Origin: Entonaema liquescens
Taxonomy: Eukaryota; Ascomycota; Sordariomycetes; Xylariales; Xylariaceae
DNA: 64,000 bases
Assembly: GCA_902805475.1 (NCBI GenBank)
Contig: CADCSX010000005.1
Span: forward strand, 412,001 to 476,000
Direction of reading: 5' to 3'
How positions within the stretch are numbered: position 1 is the first letter of the stretch; each line of letters starts with the position of its first letter. A program made the translations under genes and the position numbers. Shown piece by piece: positions 1 through 8,695 of the stretch. The notes beneath the pieces are model-generated. The model searched no databases and was not told the DNA's origin. It saw only the letters and a list, made by a program, of their open reading frames with translations.

Positions 1-761
1 CCTGTGTCCTTTAAGATGATGGTTAGGGCACTAGCAACGGGTTTAAACTCGGGATCCAGCGCTCTCGGGAGTCTGTTCTCGAACATCCACGCCCATGCAT
101 CCGACTTGATGATCTCCTGGCTCGCGGAGTGAAGGTCCAGGCCGAGGTGGCTTGCAAATCCCAACCCTTCGCTCGCGGCAAGAATCTGGTTGGCTGCAAG
201 GACCTGGTGGCACATTTTCATATTACTTCCGGCACCGACTCCGCCCTGGACGATATAGAGCTTCTTCGGATCGGACATCTCCTGTAACAGAAAGCGGCCC
301 TTTTCAAGCGCCTCATCCGAACCTCCAGCCATGATCGAAAGGGTGCCATCCGCAGCTCTTATGGCACCTCCCGAGACGGGAGCATCGATTAGTCGAATAT
401 CGTCCCGTCCTAATTCGGTAAGTTGTTTCTCGAGCCCCTGGACATATGCGCACGGCACCGTCGAGCAAAGCAGCAAAGCAGCTCCTTTAGGTAACGACGG
501 GAGTGCCGCGTTGTCGCCCTCGATGATGACGGCTTGAGCCTGCTGCGCCGTCGCTACCATACACACACAATAGTCTTTGTCCTTGACACCTTCCGCCGGC
601 GTCGTAGCAATGCTGCCTCCAGCCGCCTTAAACTTATCCAAAGTTGGCTGCCAGACATCAAACCCTGTTACCTTGTATCCCTGCTTGACCAAGTTGGTCG
701 CCATGCCGAAGCCCATGGCTCCCAGGCCAATAAACGAGACCTCTGGTTTCGCGTCCGCCAT
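1..761 (-). CDS. L-threonate / 3-hydroxyisobutyrate-type dehydrogenase, N-terminal part (cut by window edge)
   Basis: An open frame of about 253 codons starts at the ATG at 761 and runs off the left edge without a stop. The N-terminus has a Rossmann dinucleotide fold (GLGAMGFGMA near residue 12), then the substrate motif DAPVSGG and the segment GAGSNMKMCHQ that carries the catalytic lysine of beta-hydroxyacid dehydrogenases. The stretch HQVLAANQILAASEGL resembles LtnD (threonate dehydrogenase) more than 3-hydroxyisobutyrate dehydrogenase. Expected role: NAD-dependent oxidation of a C4 sugar acid. In plants and some fungi this domain heads a long fusion with a DUF1537 kinase and a class II aldolase; whether that applies lies outside the window. 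It is transcribed divergently from the aldolase at 1691, with 929 bp between starts. No intron is seen. Family sure; substrate inferred. Confidence 0.88.
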   Translation of the reverse strand, partial: MADAKPEVSFIGLGAMGFGMATNLVKQGYKVTGFDVWQPTLDKFKAAGGSIATTPAEGVKDKDYCVCMVATAQQAQAVIIEGDNAALPSLPKGAALLLCSTVPCAYVQGLEKQLTELGRDDIRLIDAPVSGGAIRAADGTLSIMAGGSDEALEKGRFLLQEMSDPKKLYIVQGGVGAGSNMKMCHQVLAANQILAASEGLGFASHLGLDLHSASQEIIKSDAWAWMFENRLPRALDPEFKPVASALTIILKDT

Positions 762-1690
762 ATCTACTGCTCAAACACAACACTACTCGAATATTTACTT
801 TGGAATATTATTTACCTGTCGCACACAACGTATAAGAAAAGCACGCGACGTACAGTAGACAACAGGAAAAGAGCTTAGCCCGCCGTCCTCCACGTAACCG
901 GTAAATGTCGGCGGCAGCTAAACCGGACTAAAGTAACGTATCCATATAGGACCTAGTAGCGGCTGAAGTGTTATACTATGTAAGGTATCTCCCCCCATCT
1001 TTACCGAGGGTGGAGGCGGGGGGAGAGGCAGAATAGGTTAGGTATGAAGTAAACACCTTTACACTTTTTGCACTTTTTGCACTTTTACACGCTGCACAAC
1101 ACGAAGTTACACCGAGATCGCTCGGTTTATTGCTATACCAGCGACCAAAAGCCCTGCAGGATCCTCTGGGCCGCCCACGTTCCCGGTAAAATGGCAAAAG
1201 CTGTACGGATCCGTAAAAGTGACAGGCTTTATTTAAAAAAGAAAAAAAAAAAAATTAGAAAATCACCAGTAATAACAAGCCAGAGGGTCAGCGGCCCCAC
1301 GTTTTGGTTCTTCTCCACATTCCGGCGGCAAGACCTTTCTTATTTCCCTCTTCTTCTTGGGGATGGAGAGAGATGGAGAGATGCCGGTAGCTCGCGACGG
1401 GGTAATTCCGTGCGTGAGTCGGAGGTCAGAGACGACTAAGACTAAGAATAAGACTAAGACTAGTAATAATAATAAGAAGAAGAATATACTACTGTAAAAA
1501 CTATTTGTTCGCTCTGTCACATGTTATACTCACTTACACCATTCACATCACTTACATCACTTACATCACTTACATAGTCCCTAATTCGACTTTACCTTTT
1601 GCCGTCGGAAGCCAAGTATAGTAAATATCACAAGCCACTTACAACACCAAATAGGCCAGCTTCAAATCAGACAGGACACCTCCAATCAAA
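762..1690. promoter_or_regulatory. Divergent intergenic region between dehydrogenase and aldolase genes
   Basis: No gene is supported here. It must hold both promoters of the divergent pair. Simple-sequence stretches include direct repeats of a CACTTTTTG unit (about 1060-1088), a poly-A tract (1232-1260), ACTAAG repeats (1435-1465) and a CACTTACAT-type repeat (about 1545-1577) in the probable aldolase 5' UTR. The promoter role is inferred from position only. Confidence 0.5.
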
Positions 1691-2556
1691 ATGGTCCGTC
1701 CGGCACTCTCCCAAAACCGTTCCTTAACAATCCTCAACAAAGCTCGCGATGGCGGATACGCCGTCCCAGGAATGTGCTGCTACAACATCGAATCAATAAT
1801 CGCCACCGTGCGCGCCGCCGAAGCCGCCAACTCCCCAGCCATGGTCCTCCTCTTCCCCTGGGCCATCGAGTACGCCGGCGCATCCCTCGTGCGCGCCGCC
1901 GCCCACGCCGCCCACAGCGCCAAGGTGCCTATCAGCCTGCACCTAGACCACGCGCAGACACCTGATCTCGTGCGGCGGGCGGCAGACATCGAGGACGGGT
2001 TCGACAGCATCATGTGCGACATGAGCCACTACGAGAAAGAGGAAAACCTCGCGCTGACGAGGGAACTGTCCGTGTACTGCCACGAGCGGGGCATCACGAC
2101 GGAGGCGGAGCCGGGGCGCATCGAAGGCGGGGAAGACGGCGTGGCCGAAACCGCCGATCTAGAAGCCATCCTGACGACCCCCGAGCAGGCGGAAGAGTTC
2201 GTCGCCACGGGCATCGAGATGCTCGCGCCGGCCTTTGGGAACGTGCACGGGGAGTACGGGCCGCGGGGATCCAGCTGGAATACGAGCGGTTGGAATCGAT
2301 TAACAAGGCCGTGGGCGACAAGGTGCGGTTAGTCCTGCACGGAGCTGATCCCTTCACCGAGGATATTTTCAAGCGGTGCATTAAGGCGGGCGTGTCCAAG
2401 GTCAATATCAACAAGGGCATGAACAAGCACTACGCCGCCGTGCAGGACGAGATGCGCGGAAAGCCCTTGACCAGCGTTATCGAGGCCGGCACAGATAGGA
2501 TGCAGGCTGCTATCGAACAGTATATGCATTGGCTCGGCAGCGCCGGCAAGGCGTAA
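1691..2556 (+). CDS. Class II (zinc) ketose-bisphosphate aldolase, with an apparent one-base frameshift
   Basis: The ATG at 1691 opens a frame with the motifs of PF01116 aldolases: LHLDHAQ (catalytic Asp and first zinc His), IMCDMSH, TEAEPGRIEGGEDG and FGNVHGEYGP (zinc His). At 2265-2268 (a GGGG run) homology leaves this frame and resumes with no gap in the next one (IQLEYERLESINKAV), continuing through VLHGADPF (third zinc His) and KAGVSKVNINKGMN to the stop at 2556. One added base in the G run would give about 288 residues, normal for the GatY/KbaY/FBA-II family (about 285). No splice signals explain the shift. The enzyme cleaves or forms DHAP-linked ketose phosphates; beside the LtnD-like gene it may act late in tetronate breakdown. 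As written the product would be cut to 213 residues. Confidence 0.88.
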
Positions 2557-2913
2557 AGGAGATATAAAGATTGGGTTAGAGTATTAAACATTACCTTATC
2601 TTACATTACATATGCACATTCGTACATAAGCCTATTCGGTGGCTCGGATTCGGGTTCTTATAGATAGACAGGGGTATCTCCGTTTAATACATACCTATAC
2701 GAGCTTTCTTCTCTTTTGTGTCTCGTCTTATCATTCACAGTAAGCAAGCAAATCAAGGTAAAAGTGTGACTATAAAAACTTCAAAATATACTATTATTAT
2801 CGCTCCAATATACCCTAAATACAAGACACTCGCTAGCTTACGTAGGTATATGACATGCCGACGACCACATATACACTTTATATACTTTGGCATATGCCAC
2901 GGCCAATGTGCAC
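2557..2913. other. Convergent intergenic region, no gene seen
   Basis: This is 357 bp of A+T-rich 3' flank between the convergent aldolase and kinase genes. It probably holds both 3' UTRs and poly(A) sites. No coding frame or repeat stands out. Confidence 0.5.
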
Positions 2914-4677
2914 TTAAATACCTGACTGCAAGCCCTTTATAGCAACCATGGCGCCCCAGGCACCAGGGTCCGGAGGCAGCTCTCTGCTGCTATCTGCACC
3001 GACGTAAGTCGCTCTGCCAAGTCTCGGCGTCAGCGTCTTAGTTAGTTCCGCGCCCTTAATGGCGCCCTCTACACCGCCGGCAAGCTCTCCCGAGCGCAGT
3101 CCCTCTGCGAACGGGATTAGGGTGTCCATTACTGTCCGGTCTCCAACCTTAGCCGGCGTGTACCGGCTCAGGTTGTCCAAAGCGGTCTGAACGGCCTTAG
3201 CCCACAGTTTCGGAAGCCCTTCGTTCTTAACAAGGGCAATGTTGTCCTGAAGAGCTGTCCTTAGCGAAACGAAGAAGATACCCAGGATACCGCCTAGAGT
3301 ACCACCCATCTTGCCCTCGACGATCTCCTCGAGTTCCTGAAGTACCGCAATCACGGAGCCTTCCGCCGCGAGCTTCTTGTCGAGCGCGGCAATAAGACAG
3401 CTCGCACCTGTTTTCAATGTCTCACCACAGTCGCCGTCACCCATGATTGTGTCCCACTTGGTCAAATCGGGTTCAGCGACTATTAGCTCGTTGCAAGCGC
3501 TACGAAGCATCCTATCCAGTAGAGCAGGGTCGATTTTCAGGTCCTTCCCTTCCTCAATAATCTTCTGAGGCTCGGGAGGGGGCTGCACGAATTGTTCTTT
3601 TCTGCTTCGCCGTATCGCTTGGGAACCGGTCATGGACTCCCAGTATGTGTTAGTCTTGGCGTCGAAGAAAGACTTGATATCTTCAACGGAGTATGAACAG
3701 TTCTCAGCAGCAGCTGTCGCATTGACGATAGATATCGAAAATGCTGGCGCATTAAGAGATGTTTCGAGGAAACCATTACTTATTCTAACCGGCACAATAT
3801 TCCAATTGTTTGCCAGTTGCTCAAGTAAGTCGTCAAGCAGTGCTCCCATCTCGAGATGCGACATGCCTCCAAAGTTGCTGACGAGAAGAATAGCCTCGTC
3901 TCCTGGCCTAAACTTCACGTAACCCCGCTCGGGGTCGGTCTCGTCTAAGCAGTATTTCAATAGTTCTTTGACAAGTCCCTCGGCCGATGGTGCCGGTGAG
4001 AGTTTCCGGTAGCCGGGTTCGTTGTGAGGTCCGGTACCGATTTCCACTTGGTCATCCCCTAGCATCGCGAACTCCGCTCGTCCAGGAACATGGCAGTGGT
4101 CGAGTGTAGCTGCGATAGAAACAATCTGCTGCGAAAACGCAACGCCGAGATCGTACACCTGATCGAGGGAACCGCCAGCACCAGCAGCACCACCGAGGAC
4201 TTTGAGAACGCCTAGCTGTCCAGCCAGACCTCTTCGACCGACCAGGCTACCTTTCCTCCCAACAGATACGTCATCCCCGCAGATAATCATCCTGCACTTG
4301 TGGCCCTTAGCAATAGCTTTCTCATTTGCTAAACCGAAGTGTAGACAGTCACCAGTATAATTGGTAATAACTAAAATGGTACCTTTTTCCGAAGGTACTC
4401 TGTCGATGGCGGAAAGGATCTGCTTTGTGCTGGGGGAAGCAAAGATATCACCAGCTACGGAGGCGGCGAGCAGGTTCTGACCAACATAGCCGGACCAGGC
4501 AGGTTCGTGACCGGAACCACCACCGCTGACTATAGAGACATTGGACTTGTTGTATGCTGTGTCGAATACCACTCGGTTGGGTTCATCCAAACTGAGTAAA
4601 GGGTTGTAGGAGATGAGACCTCTAATGGCCTTGGTGACAAGCCCATCCGAGGAGTGATAAAGATGACGTTTTGACAT
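2914..4677 (-). CDS. Dihydroxyacetone / erythrulose kinase (DhaK-DhaL fusion)
   Basis: An intact, intronless 587-residue frame from ATG 4677 to stop 2914, the usual length of eukaryotic single-chain DHA kinases. The DhaK domain (about 1-345) has SGGGSGHEP (51-59), FASPS, and His218 in GPHNEPG, the residue that binds the keto substrate covalently as a hemiaminal. A linker (about 350-380) leads to the DhaL ATP domain with MGDGDCG (412-418), GGTLGG (459-464), VGDRTVMD and the C-terminal DPGA motif. It phosphorylates dihydroxyacetone or related short ketoses with ATP in the cytosol. With TIM-like and RpiB-like isomerases next door, the pattern matches Yarrowia EYK1 and bacterial LerK/DerK, so erythrulose is the more likely substrate; this is inference. 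It is divergent from the RpiB gene at 5910. Confidence 0.95.
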   Translation of the reverse strand: MSKRHLYHSSDGLVTKAIRGLISYNPLLSLDEPNRVVFDTAYNKSNVSIVSGGGSGHEPAWSGYVGQNLLAASVAGDIFASPSTKQILSAIDRVPSEKGTILVITNYTGDCLHFGLANEKAIAKGHKCRMIICGDDVSVGRKGSLVGRRGLAGQLGVLKVLGGAAGAGGSLDQVYDLGVAFSQQIVSIAATLDHCHVPGRAEFAMLGDDQVEIGTGPHNEPGYRKLSPAPSAEGLVKELLKYCLDETDPERGYVKFRPGDEAILLVSNFGGMSHLEMGALLDDLLEQLANNWNIVPVRISNGFLETSLNAPAFSISIVNATAAAENCSYSVEDIKSFFDAKTNTYWESMTGSQAIRRSRKEQFVQPPPEPQKIIEEGKDLKIDPALLDRMLRSACNELIVAEPDLTKWDTIMGDGDCGETLKTGASCLIAALDKKLAAEGSVIAVLQELEEIVEGKMGGTLGGILGIFFVSLRTALQDNIALVKNEGLPKLWAKAVQTALDNLSRYTPAKVGDRTVMDTLIPFAEGLRSGELAGGVEGAIKGAELTKTLTPRLGRATYVGADSSRELPPDPGAWGAMVAIKGLQSGI

Positions 4678-5909
4678 TTCTACGACTTCGGTGGATGAAT
4701 ATGATACGGGGTTGAGAGAGACTGGAATGAGATTGCCGGATAATGTCTACTCTTGAAAACTCGGCGAGAGAGCGGCTCTTTCTATCACGTCGAACAAAGA
4801 CGACAGAGGCGCGAACTCAGAAAAGGGGTTTCCGGATAGGACAGGCATCTATTACGTGAAAGGTCAAGATTATGGAGATTTAGGATTATGGAACGTATAG
4901 GAAAGTATGGGAACGCATGGGGAACACGAAGGATTGCCATAAGAGGCAACACCACAGGTTTTTTGACCCATCGATCCATCGATCCATCGAGCCATCGAGC
5001 CATGGTGTTAGCTCCAATGTTTGCTGATGATGATATACCGCATCGCCTATAGCTCGAAACCCTTCTCCGAAATTACTTGGCACCGAGGTTCCTAATTTCG
5101 TAAATGACGGTTCCATTCATGTTCATCCAGGTTCCATTTACGTGTCCAGGCCCTTTTTCCCCACGAAGCTAACTCAGCTGTAGGGGGACATAGAGGGGAC
5201 ATAGAGGGACCTAAAGGGATCTAAGAGGTTATCAACGGTATTGACAAATCTCGTAGTCCGCGCGTGATTACCGAAGGAGGGGTGAGAAAAAAAAAGATGT
5301 GCTACCGAATGACTACCTAATGCCGAGAAAGAGAAATGCGAACCCGTGAACCGTAGGGGTAAATTCAGATATTTGTATGTCGGATTACCTAAAAGGGTAA
5401 TCCGAGAAGTTGCCTATAGACTTACACATAGTGCAACTTACATAGTGCACTATAACGCTAACACAGCCGGTGCACTATATTCAGACAACCCCACTTGGGT
5501 TCAACTTGGGGTCACTTACAAGGTAACTTCGACCGGTTTGGGGGAAGGTACACCTGCTTAAGACAATGGTTGGGAAGGAATACTCAGAACAAACAAGCGA
5601 GTATGCACTTGTCTTATGTAGCTTTCCAGGGGGAGGACCGGGAGGTACTACCCAGATGTATTATAACAAGGCAGTAAGGGTCTAGTGTACCGAGCAATAA
5701 GAAGCTGCGGTATCGAATAATCGGACGTCACACTCTTTCCTTCTTACTTTTTAAGTCCTTGCCGGGTATTACAGCTTGCAGAAGTGAAACCACGCCCGTT
5801 GAGTTCCAAGGTCATAAGTCCCGACTATCACTTACAAACCTTTAGACTATTCTCTATCTCTTATCCCGTCAACAGCCACCCCCGCTACACGACAGAAAAA
5901 ACTACGACA
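4678..5909. promoter_or_regulatory. Divergent promoter region between kinase and RpiB-type isomerase
   Basis: These 1.2 kb separate two divergent cluster genes. No conserved coding frame is seen; two short frames at 5346-5677 lack any recognisable motif. The region contains an 8-bp ATCGATCC-type tandem (about 4970-5003), a GGGACATAGAG-type tandem (5183-5232) and repeated ACATAGTGCA words (about 5425-5475). Shared control is inferred from the arrangement. Confidence 0.45.
4970..5003. repeat. 8-bp tandem repeat (CATCGATC/CATCGAGC)
   Basis: About five copies of an 8-bp unit, the last two with T-to-G variants, upstream of the kinase start. Short enough to be simple slippage; the self-complementary ATCGAT core could also be a protein-binding array. 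Confidence 0.6.
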
Positions 5910-6526
5910 ATGGCAACCGCACCCAAGTGGAAGATAGCTATCGGGGCCGATGTGAGTTTCTTCTTTTTTTCTTTGTTTTCATTCATACTCTTTTCTCTTT
6001 TACCCTGTTTGGCTACACTTATAACTTATACTCACATACTCACCTATTTGTGTATCACATCTCAATATAATACTAATAAATAGCATTTATACAGGACGCC
6101 GGTGTCGGCTACAAGAGCAAGATCAAGGAGGACTTCGAAAATGATCCTCGCGTCGAGTCTGTTATAGACGTCGGCAGTCTTTCAGCGGATGACAAGACGG
6201 CATACCCACACAGAGCTGCGGCCGCAGCGCAGCTTGTAGCCGACGGCAAGGTCGATAGGGCCCTACTCATCTGCGGTACCGGTCTAGGAGTTGCTATTTC
6301 GGCGAACAAGATTAAGGGCGTCCGCGCCGTAACGGCGCACGATAGCTTCTCCGTAGAGCGAGCCGTGCTAAGCAACAACGCCCAGGTCCTATGTATGGGC
6401 GAGAGAGTTATCGGGTTAGAGCTTGCGCGTAGGTTAGCCAAGGAGTGGCTAGGCTACGTATTTGACGAGAAGAGCGCCAGCGCCGCTAAGGTAGAGGTCA
6501 TCAGTCACCTCGAGAAGTCGCTATGA
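5910..6526 (+). CDS. RpiB/LacAB-type sugar-phosphate isomerase (likely erythrulose-4-phosphate isomerase)
   Basis: Two exons: 5910-5951 (14 codons, ending IGAD) and 6095-6526. The 143-nt intron (5952-6094) has a GTGAGT donor, a TACTAAT branch point at 6071-6077 and an ACAG acceptor, phase 0. The 157-residue product has the RpiB hallmarks: an N-terminal IAIGAD strand, YPHRAAAAAQLV, the phosphate/active-site loop CGTGLGVAISANK, then HDSFSVERAVLSNNAQVLCMGERVIG. RpiB interconverts ribose 5-phosphate and ribulose 5-phosphate, but close relatives (EryI, DerI, Eyi2) turn erythrulose 4-phosphate into erythrose 4-phosphate. The kinase and TIM-like neighbours favour that role. It shares orientation with the TIM-like gene 0.67 kb downstream. 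Confidence 0.94.
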
Positions 6527-7192
6527 GCAGAGACGTAAAATCTGCGGGAATTCTTATTGGACGGGTTGGTTAAGGTCCAGCCTAATATTTATAAGTCGCT
6601 TAGGTGGCACTATACTCAAAATGTGGATTCGGGTAAATAGGATAGCTGTGATGGTACCACGAGTTATTGGTCCGGATACTTTGAAAGTTTAAATAAGTTT
6701 AAATAGATACCTATAGACGGAACGCTAACGGTAGACTGCATCTACCCGAGCCGAAACGCAATGAACCAAAGTTTAAGGGGTCCATATTCCCGGTGACATG
6801 GTATTCTAAGAACCTGGTACTCCTATGTATCTACATACGTAATGTCACGAAGTTGAAGTCAGGAACTAATGGAAGTTGTATGAAAGTAAACAAGCTTAGA
6901 AACAATACGTAAAGCTACCCACATAACTCATACCACATTATCCGTAGCTAAGACTTAAGTAACCCTTTCAAACCCACATTAACGGGTTGCCAGATTCAAC
7001 ACTATAAAGCCCATCTCGCTAATCTCGAAACAACCACCCAAGTAACATCTCAACTGCATGGCTATAATTTCACATGTAACCCGTAATCCTGTATACTCCG
7101 TCTTTCGAATTTAGCCTCAAGTAAAAATTAAACAAATTACAGTTATTACATCACATCACATCACTTCACTTCACTTCACTTCACTTCAAACC
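6527..7192. other. Intergenic region between the two isomerase genes
   Basis: These 666 bp show no convincing gene. The last 45 bp are CACAT/CACTT pentamer repeats (about 7148-7187) in the presumed 5' UTR of the TIM-type gene, echoing the CACTTACAT repeats just before the aldolase start. Confidence 0.5.
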
Positions 7193-7992
7193 ATGACCTC
7201 ACCCCCTCCCCCTCCCCGCCGCCGCATCGTCGGCGTCTCCACAAAGATGTACTTTTCCGCCGCTCGAACCAAGCAATACGTCGACGAGCTGCTGCAAATC
7301 CTCTCTTCCGCTTCAAACTCAACTACTACCCCACTAGATAATATCGACATCTTCCTAATCCCAGACCACATAACCCTAACCTCCGTAATCGGCCAGCTCA
7401 AGCACTCCCCATCCCTATCCTCACCGGCGCCCAGGATGCCTTCTTCGAGGACACGGGCGCTTATACCGGCGAGATATCCCCGTCCGTCCTTGCTGAAGTA
7501 GGCTGCCGCATCGTGGAACTCGGCCACGCGGAGCGCAGACGTATCTTCGGCGAGACGGATGGCGACGCCGCACGGAAAGCCGCTGCCGCGGCGCGCAACG
7601 GCATGATTCCTTTAGTATGCATTGGAGAGCGCTCTAGGGCAGACGGCGAAGCGGGAGTCAAGGTCGCTGTTGAAGAGTGCACAACGCAAGTCGAAGCGGT
7701 CCTCTCGGCCCTCCCCGGAACCGCCGAGGTAATCCTAGCGTACGAGCCCGTCTGGGCGATCGGCGCTGCGGAGCCTGCGGGCGCGGAGCACGTGGTTTCT
7801 GTTACGCAGGCCATTCGGAACCTGGACTGCGTGCGAACCAGGGAGGGCACGACGAGGATCTTGTACGGGGGGAGTGCCGGGCCGGGACTATTCGCGCGGT
7901 TGAAGGATGGTGTGGACGGGTTGTTTCTGGGACGGTTCGCGCACGATCCAGCGCAGTTTTACAAGACGATCGTGGAGATAGCTACGGCGTGA
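7193..7992 (+). CDS. Triosephosphate-isomerase family protein (likely erythrulose-1-phosphate isomerase), with an apparent one-base frameshift
   Basis: From ATG 7193 the frame reads RRIVGVSTKMYF (the Lys at the canonical TIM active-site position) up to about 7410. Homology then continues in the next frame as IPILTGAQDAFFEDTGAYTG, with no missing sequence, through ELGHAERR (catalytic His), CIGERSR, AYEPVWAIG (catalytic Glu) and YGGSAGPG (phosphate loop) to the stop at 7992. One base is lacking at a CCCC run (7407-7410); with it the protein would be about 266 residues. The STKMY and FLGRFAHDP variants differ from glycolytic TIM (NWKMN; LVGGASL) and fit the EryH/LerI/Eyi1 branch, which isomerises erythrulose 1-phosphate. 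As written, translation is lost before His and Glu, so the gene is either a sequencing casualty or a pseudogene. Confidence 0.88.
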
Positions 7993-8695
7993 TACCTGTG
8001 ATAGATAATCGCAGGACGTGATGATGATAATACCTCTAGAGTCCTTACAGATGCTACCAATATAAAAAGTTCAAAGGCCCCAAGTGCTTAGATTCAGACT
8101 GGATTTTAAAGTAAAGAGTAGGTAAAATGAGGCGCGAATTACGACGCAACCCTCGAATGAGAATTCAATTATAGATGGTCGTCATCGCACCCCTATCTAA
8201 TACAACGCGACACGACGCGACCAAAAATCTTAAACAAAAGTGCCCTCAATGTTTTCGCCCATGTATAACATCGTGTGGCGAACCGAAGCAGAGATCAGAC
8301 AATAAATGACCTATGGTATCTTACATCAAGTCATAAGACCAAACCAGGGGATTATAATCCGGCGCCTTGAAATACAAGTAAAAGAAAGTTCGGCACGTAT
8401 ACGATATCGCCAATATGAACCCCTCCTCGTTCGTCCGCTTCTCAAGTCCAAATTCAGGGGTACATTTCTCGTGAATGTTAACAAGTGCTTAGGCCGCATC
8501 CCCTGCAAATCCCTCTCTTTCCGACAAGTGCTGATCATAATCCCAAAGCTTGTTCTAGGGAACCTCATTGACAATATTTCAATAAGTGCTCTTTAACACC
8601 GTCGTCACTTCATCACACGTTTACCCTAATGTATCAATAGAAACCAATATAACTCGCTCGTAACATAAGCGGCAGTCATTCGCATTGTGCGAATA
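7993..8695. other. Convergent intergenic region, no gene seen
   Basis: About 700 bp between the stops of the TIM-type gene and the MIT-domain gene. Short overlapping frames around 8306-8596 exist on both strands but have no family motif; the region is probably 3' UTR and spacer. Confidence 0.5.

Noticed and set aside
5346..5677. Two overlapping short frames between the kinase and RpiB genes
   Set aside because: They overlap each other in different frames and lie in the divergent promoter; no domain.
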